From Flavobacterium fontis (lineage in GTDB: Bacteria; Bacteroidota; Bacteroidia; Flavobacteriales; Flavobacteriaceae), in NCBI RefSeq assembly GCF_900129405.1, contig NZ_FQVQ01000011.1, forward strand, positions 1-64,000: a DNA stretch of 64,000 bases, read 5' to 3'. Positions 63,550 through 64,000 of the stretch are shown in pieces (position 1 is the first letter of the stretch; every line of letters begins with the position of its first letter). A program made the position numbers and the translations under genes. The notes under the pieces were generated by a model. It did no database searches, was not told the origin of the DNA, and saw only the letters and a program-made list of their open reading frames with translations.

Positions 63550-63698
63550 GATGACTGTTGACTGTTGACTGTTGACTGATGACTGATGACTTACGACTCT
63601 CCGACTTACGACTTACGACTCCCCGACTGTTGACTTACGACTTAAGACTGTTGACTTAAGACTTCCAACTCATAATTCATAATTCATAACTCCAAACT
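63550..63698. repeat. Array of about 20 degenerate heptamers (NNNGACT)
   Basis: Read in steps of seven: GATGACT, GTTGACT (x3), GATGACT (x2), TACGACT, then further TAC/GTT/TAA-type units, passing into CATAATT and CCAAACT. Two steps are 8 nt (CTCCGACT, CCCCGACT). Spacers are absent, so it is not CRISPR. Confidence 0.8.
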
Positions 63699-63725
63699 AA
63701 AAAGCACGCCTCCCAGCGTGCTTTT
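63699..63725 (-). terminator. Terminator of the DUF465 gene
   Basis: Perfect 10-bp stem AAAAGCACGC / GCGTGCTTTT with a 6-nt loop, 18 nt after the stop. The A/T arms make it usable on both strands. Confidence 0.85.
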
Positions 63726-63743
63726 CATTCTAAACCCAAAAAA

Positions 63744-63974
63744 TTACGTTTGCAAGCGACGGTAAAGGTCGTCTTTCAAATGGAGTAATTTTGCTTTTAA
63801 CACATGGGCGTGTTCGTCTGTAACGACTTCTTCGCTCGTGTTGATGCGGTGAATTTGATGCTCCAATTCGTCGTAAGCATCAAATAATTTGCGAAAATGA
63901 ACATCGCTCACTTTCAACGCGTGAATGCGTTCGGCGAGTTCGGGAAATTCGTGTAGTAAACTATGTCGTTCCAT
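63744..63974 (-). CDS. YdcH-like small protein (DUF465)
   Basis: A 76-residue, wholly helical, charged protein (FPELAERIHALKVSDVHFRKLFDAYDELEHQIHR, then ...HVLKAKLLHLKDDLYRRL). The pattern ..FPE....I..L...D.HF..L...Y..L...I.R fits the DUF465/YdcH family closely. These are short helical hairpins with no established function. It has its own strong terminator. Confidence 0.9.
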   Translation of the reverse strand: MERHSLLHEFPELAERIHALKVSDVHFRKLFDAYDELEHQIHRINTSEEVVTDEHAHVLKAKLLHLKDDLYRRLQT

Positions 63975-64000
63975 ACCTATTGAGTATTAATGTTTGATTT

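Noticed and set aside
63550..63698. Possible CRISPR-like array
   Set aside because: Unit is only 7 nt and there are no spacers or cas genes.

Overview
The window looks like a chromosome segment from a Flavobacteriaceae member (Bacteroidota). Supporting signs are a fused SecDF, a protein with the gliding-motility-associated (type B, T9SS) C-terminal domain, a giant repeat adhesin, an outer-membrane protein carrying the flavobacterial HAEPL(F/Y)ID motif, almost no Shine-Dalgarno sequences, and many promoters with the Bacteroidota -7 box TAnnTTTG, some with TTG about 19-21 nt upstream. No rRNA, tRNA, CRISPR array or intact insertion sequence was recognised.

Layout. 1-5638 (-) is the N-terminal 1879 residues of a giant secreted adhesin that runs off the left edge; seven ~92-94-residue repeats fill its visible C-terminal third. 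5794-9197 (+) is housekeeping: folE, cysS, yidD, lgt. 9482-17701 (-) holds secDF, mdh, gyrB and asnB, each with a clear terminator. 17873-24923 (-) holds a TPR protein paired with an outer-membrane barrel, then a Gre-like protein and an unknown exported protein.

25182-36878 is a surface-glycan locus built of four short, tightly overlapping operons in alternating orientation. They are ftsE-GT4-GT2 (+); GT4-FdtA (-); GT4, GT-C-like membrane protein, UbiA-type prenyltransferase and HAD phosphatase (+); and acyltransferase, FdtB-like aminotransferase and Wzx-like flippase (-). Together they suggest a 3-amino-3,6-dideoxyhexose-containing glycan and a polyprenyl-phosphate-linked pentose donor, exported by the flippase. 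36988-41199 (+) holds a T9SS-sorted protein, an rRNA/tRNA methyltransferase and a serine hydrolase.

41360-43503 (+) is an AT-rich two-gene insert. The first gene is a lipoprotein whose C-terminus resembles the Tae4 peptidoglycan amidase toxins; the second overlaps its end and encodes a small lipoprotein that may be its immunity partner. This is the most interesting item in the window.

43622-61705 returns to core genes: rel/spoT, the HAEPLYID-type protein, a DEAD-box helicase/RRM cluster, fur, purA, a periplasmic alpha-amylase, an OstA-like protein, a class III aminotransferase, a TPR protein, aroE, a DUF349 protein and hemN with a Crp/Fnr-type site at about -42. The right end (61706-63743) is accessory and repeat-rich: a 123-bp tandem repeat, a NERD nuclease-like protein, a small membrane protein and a ~150-bp array of degenerate heptamers. 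A DUF465/YdcH-like gene closes the window.
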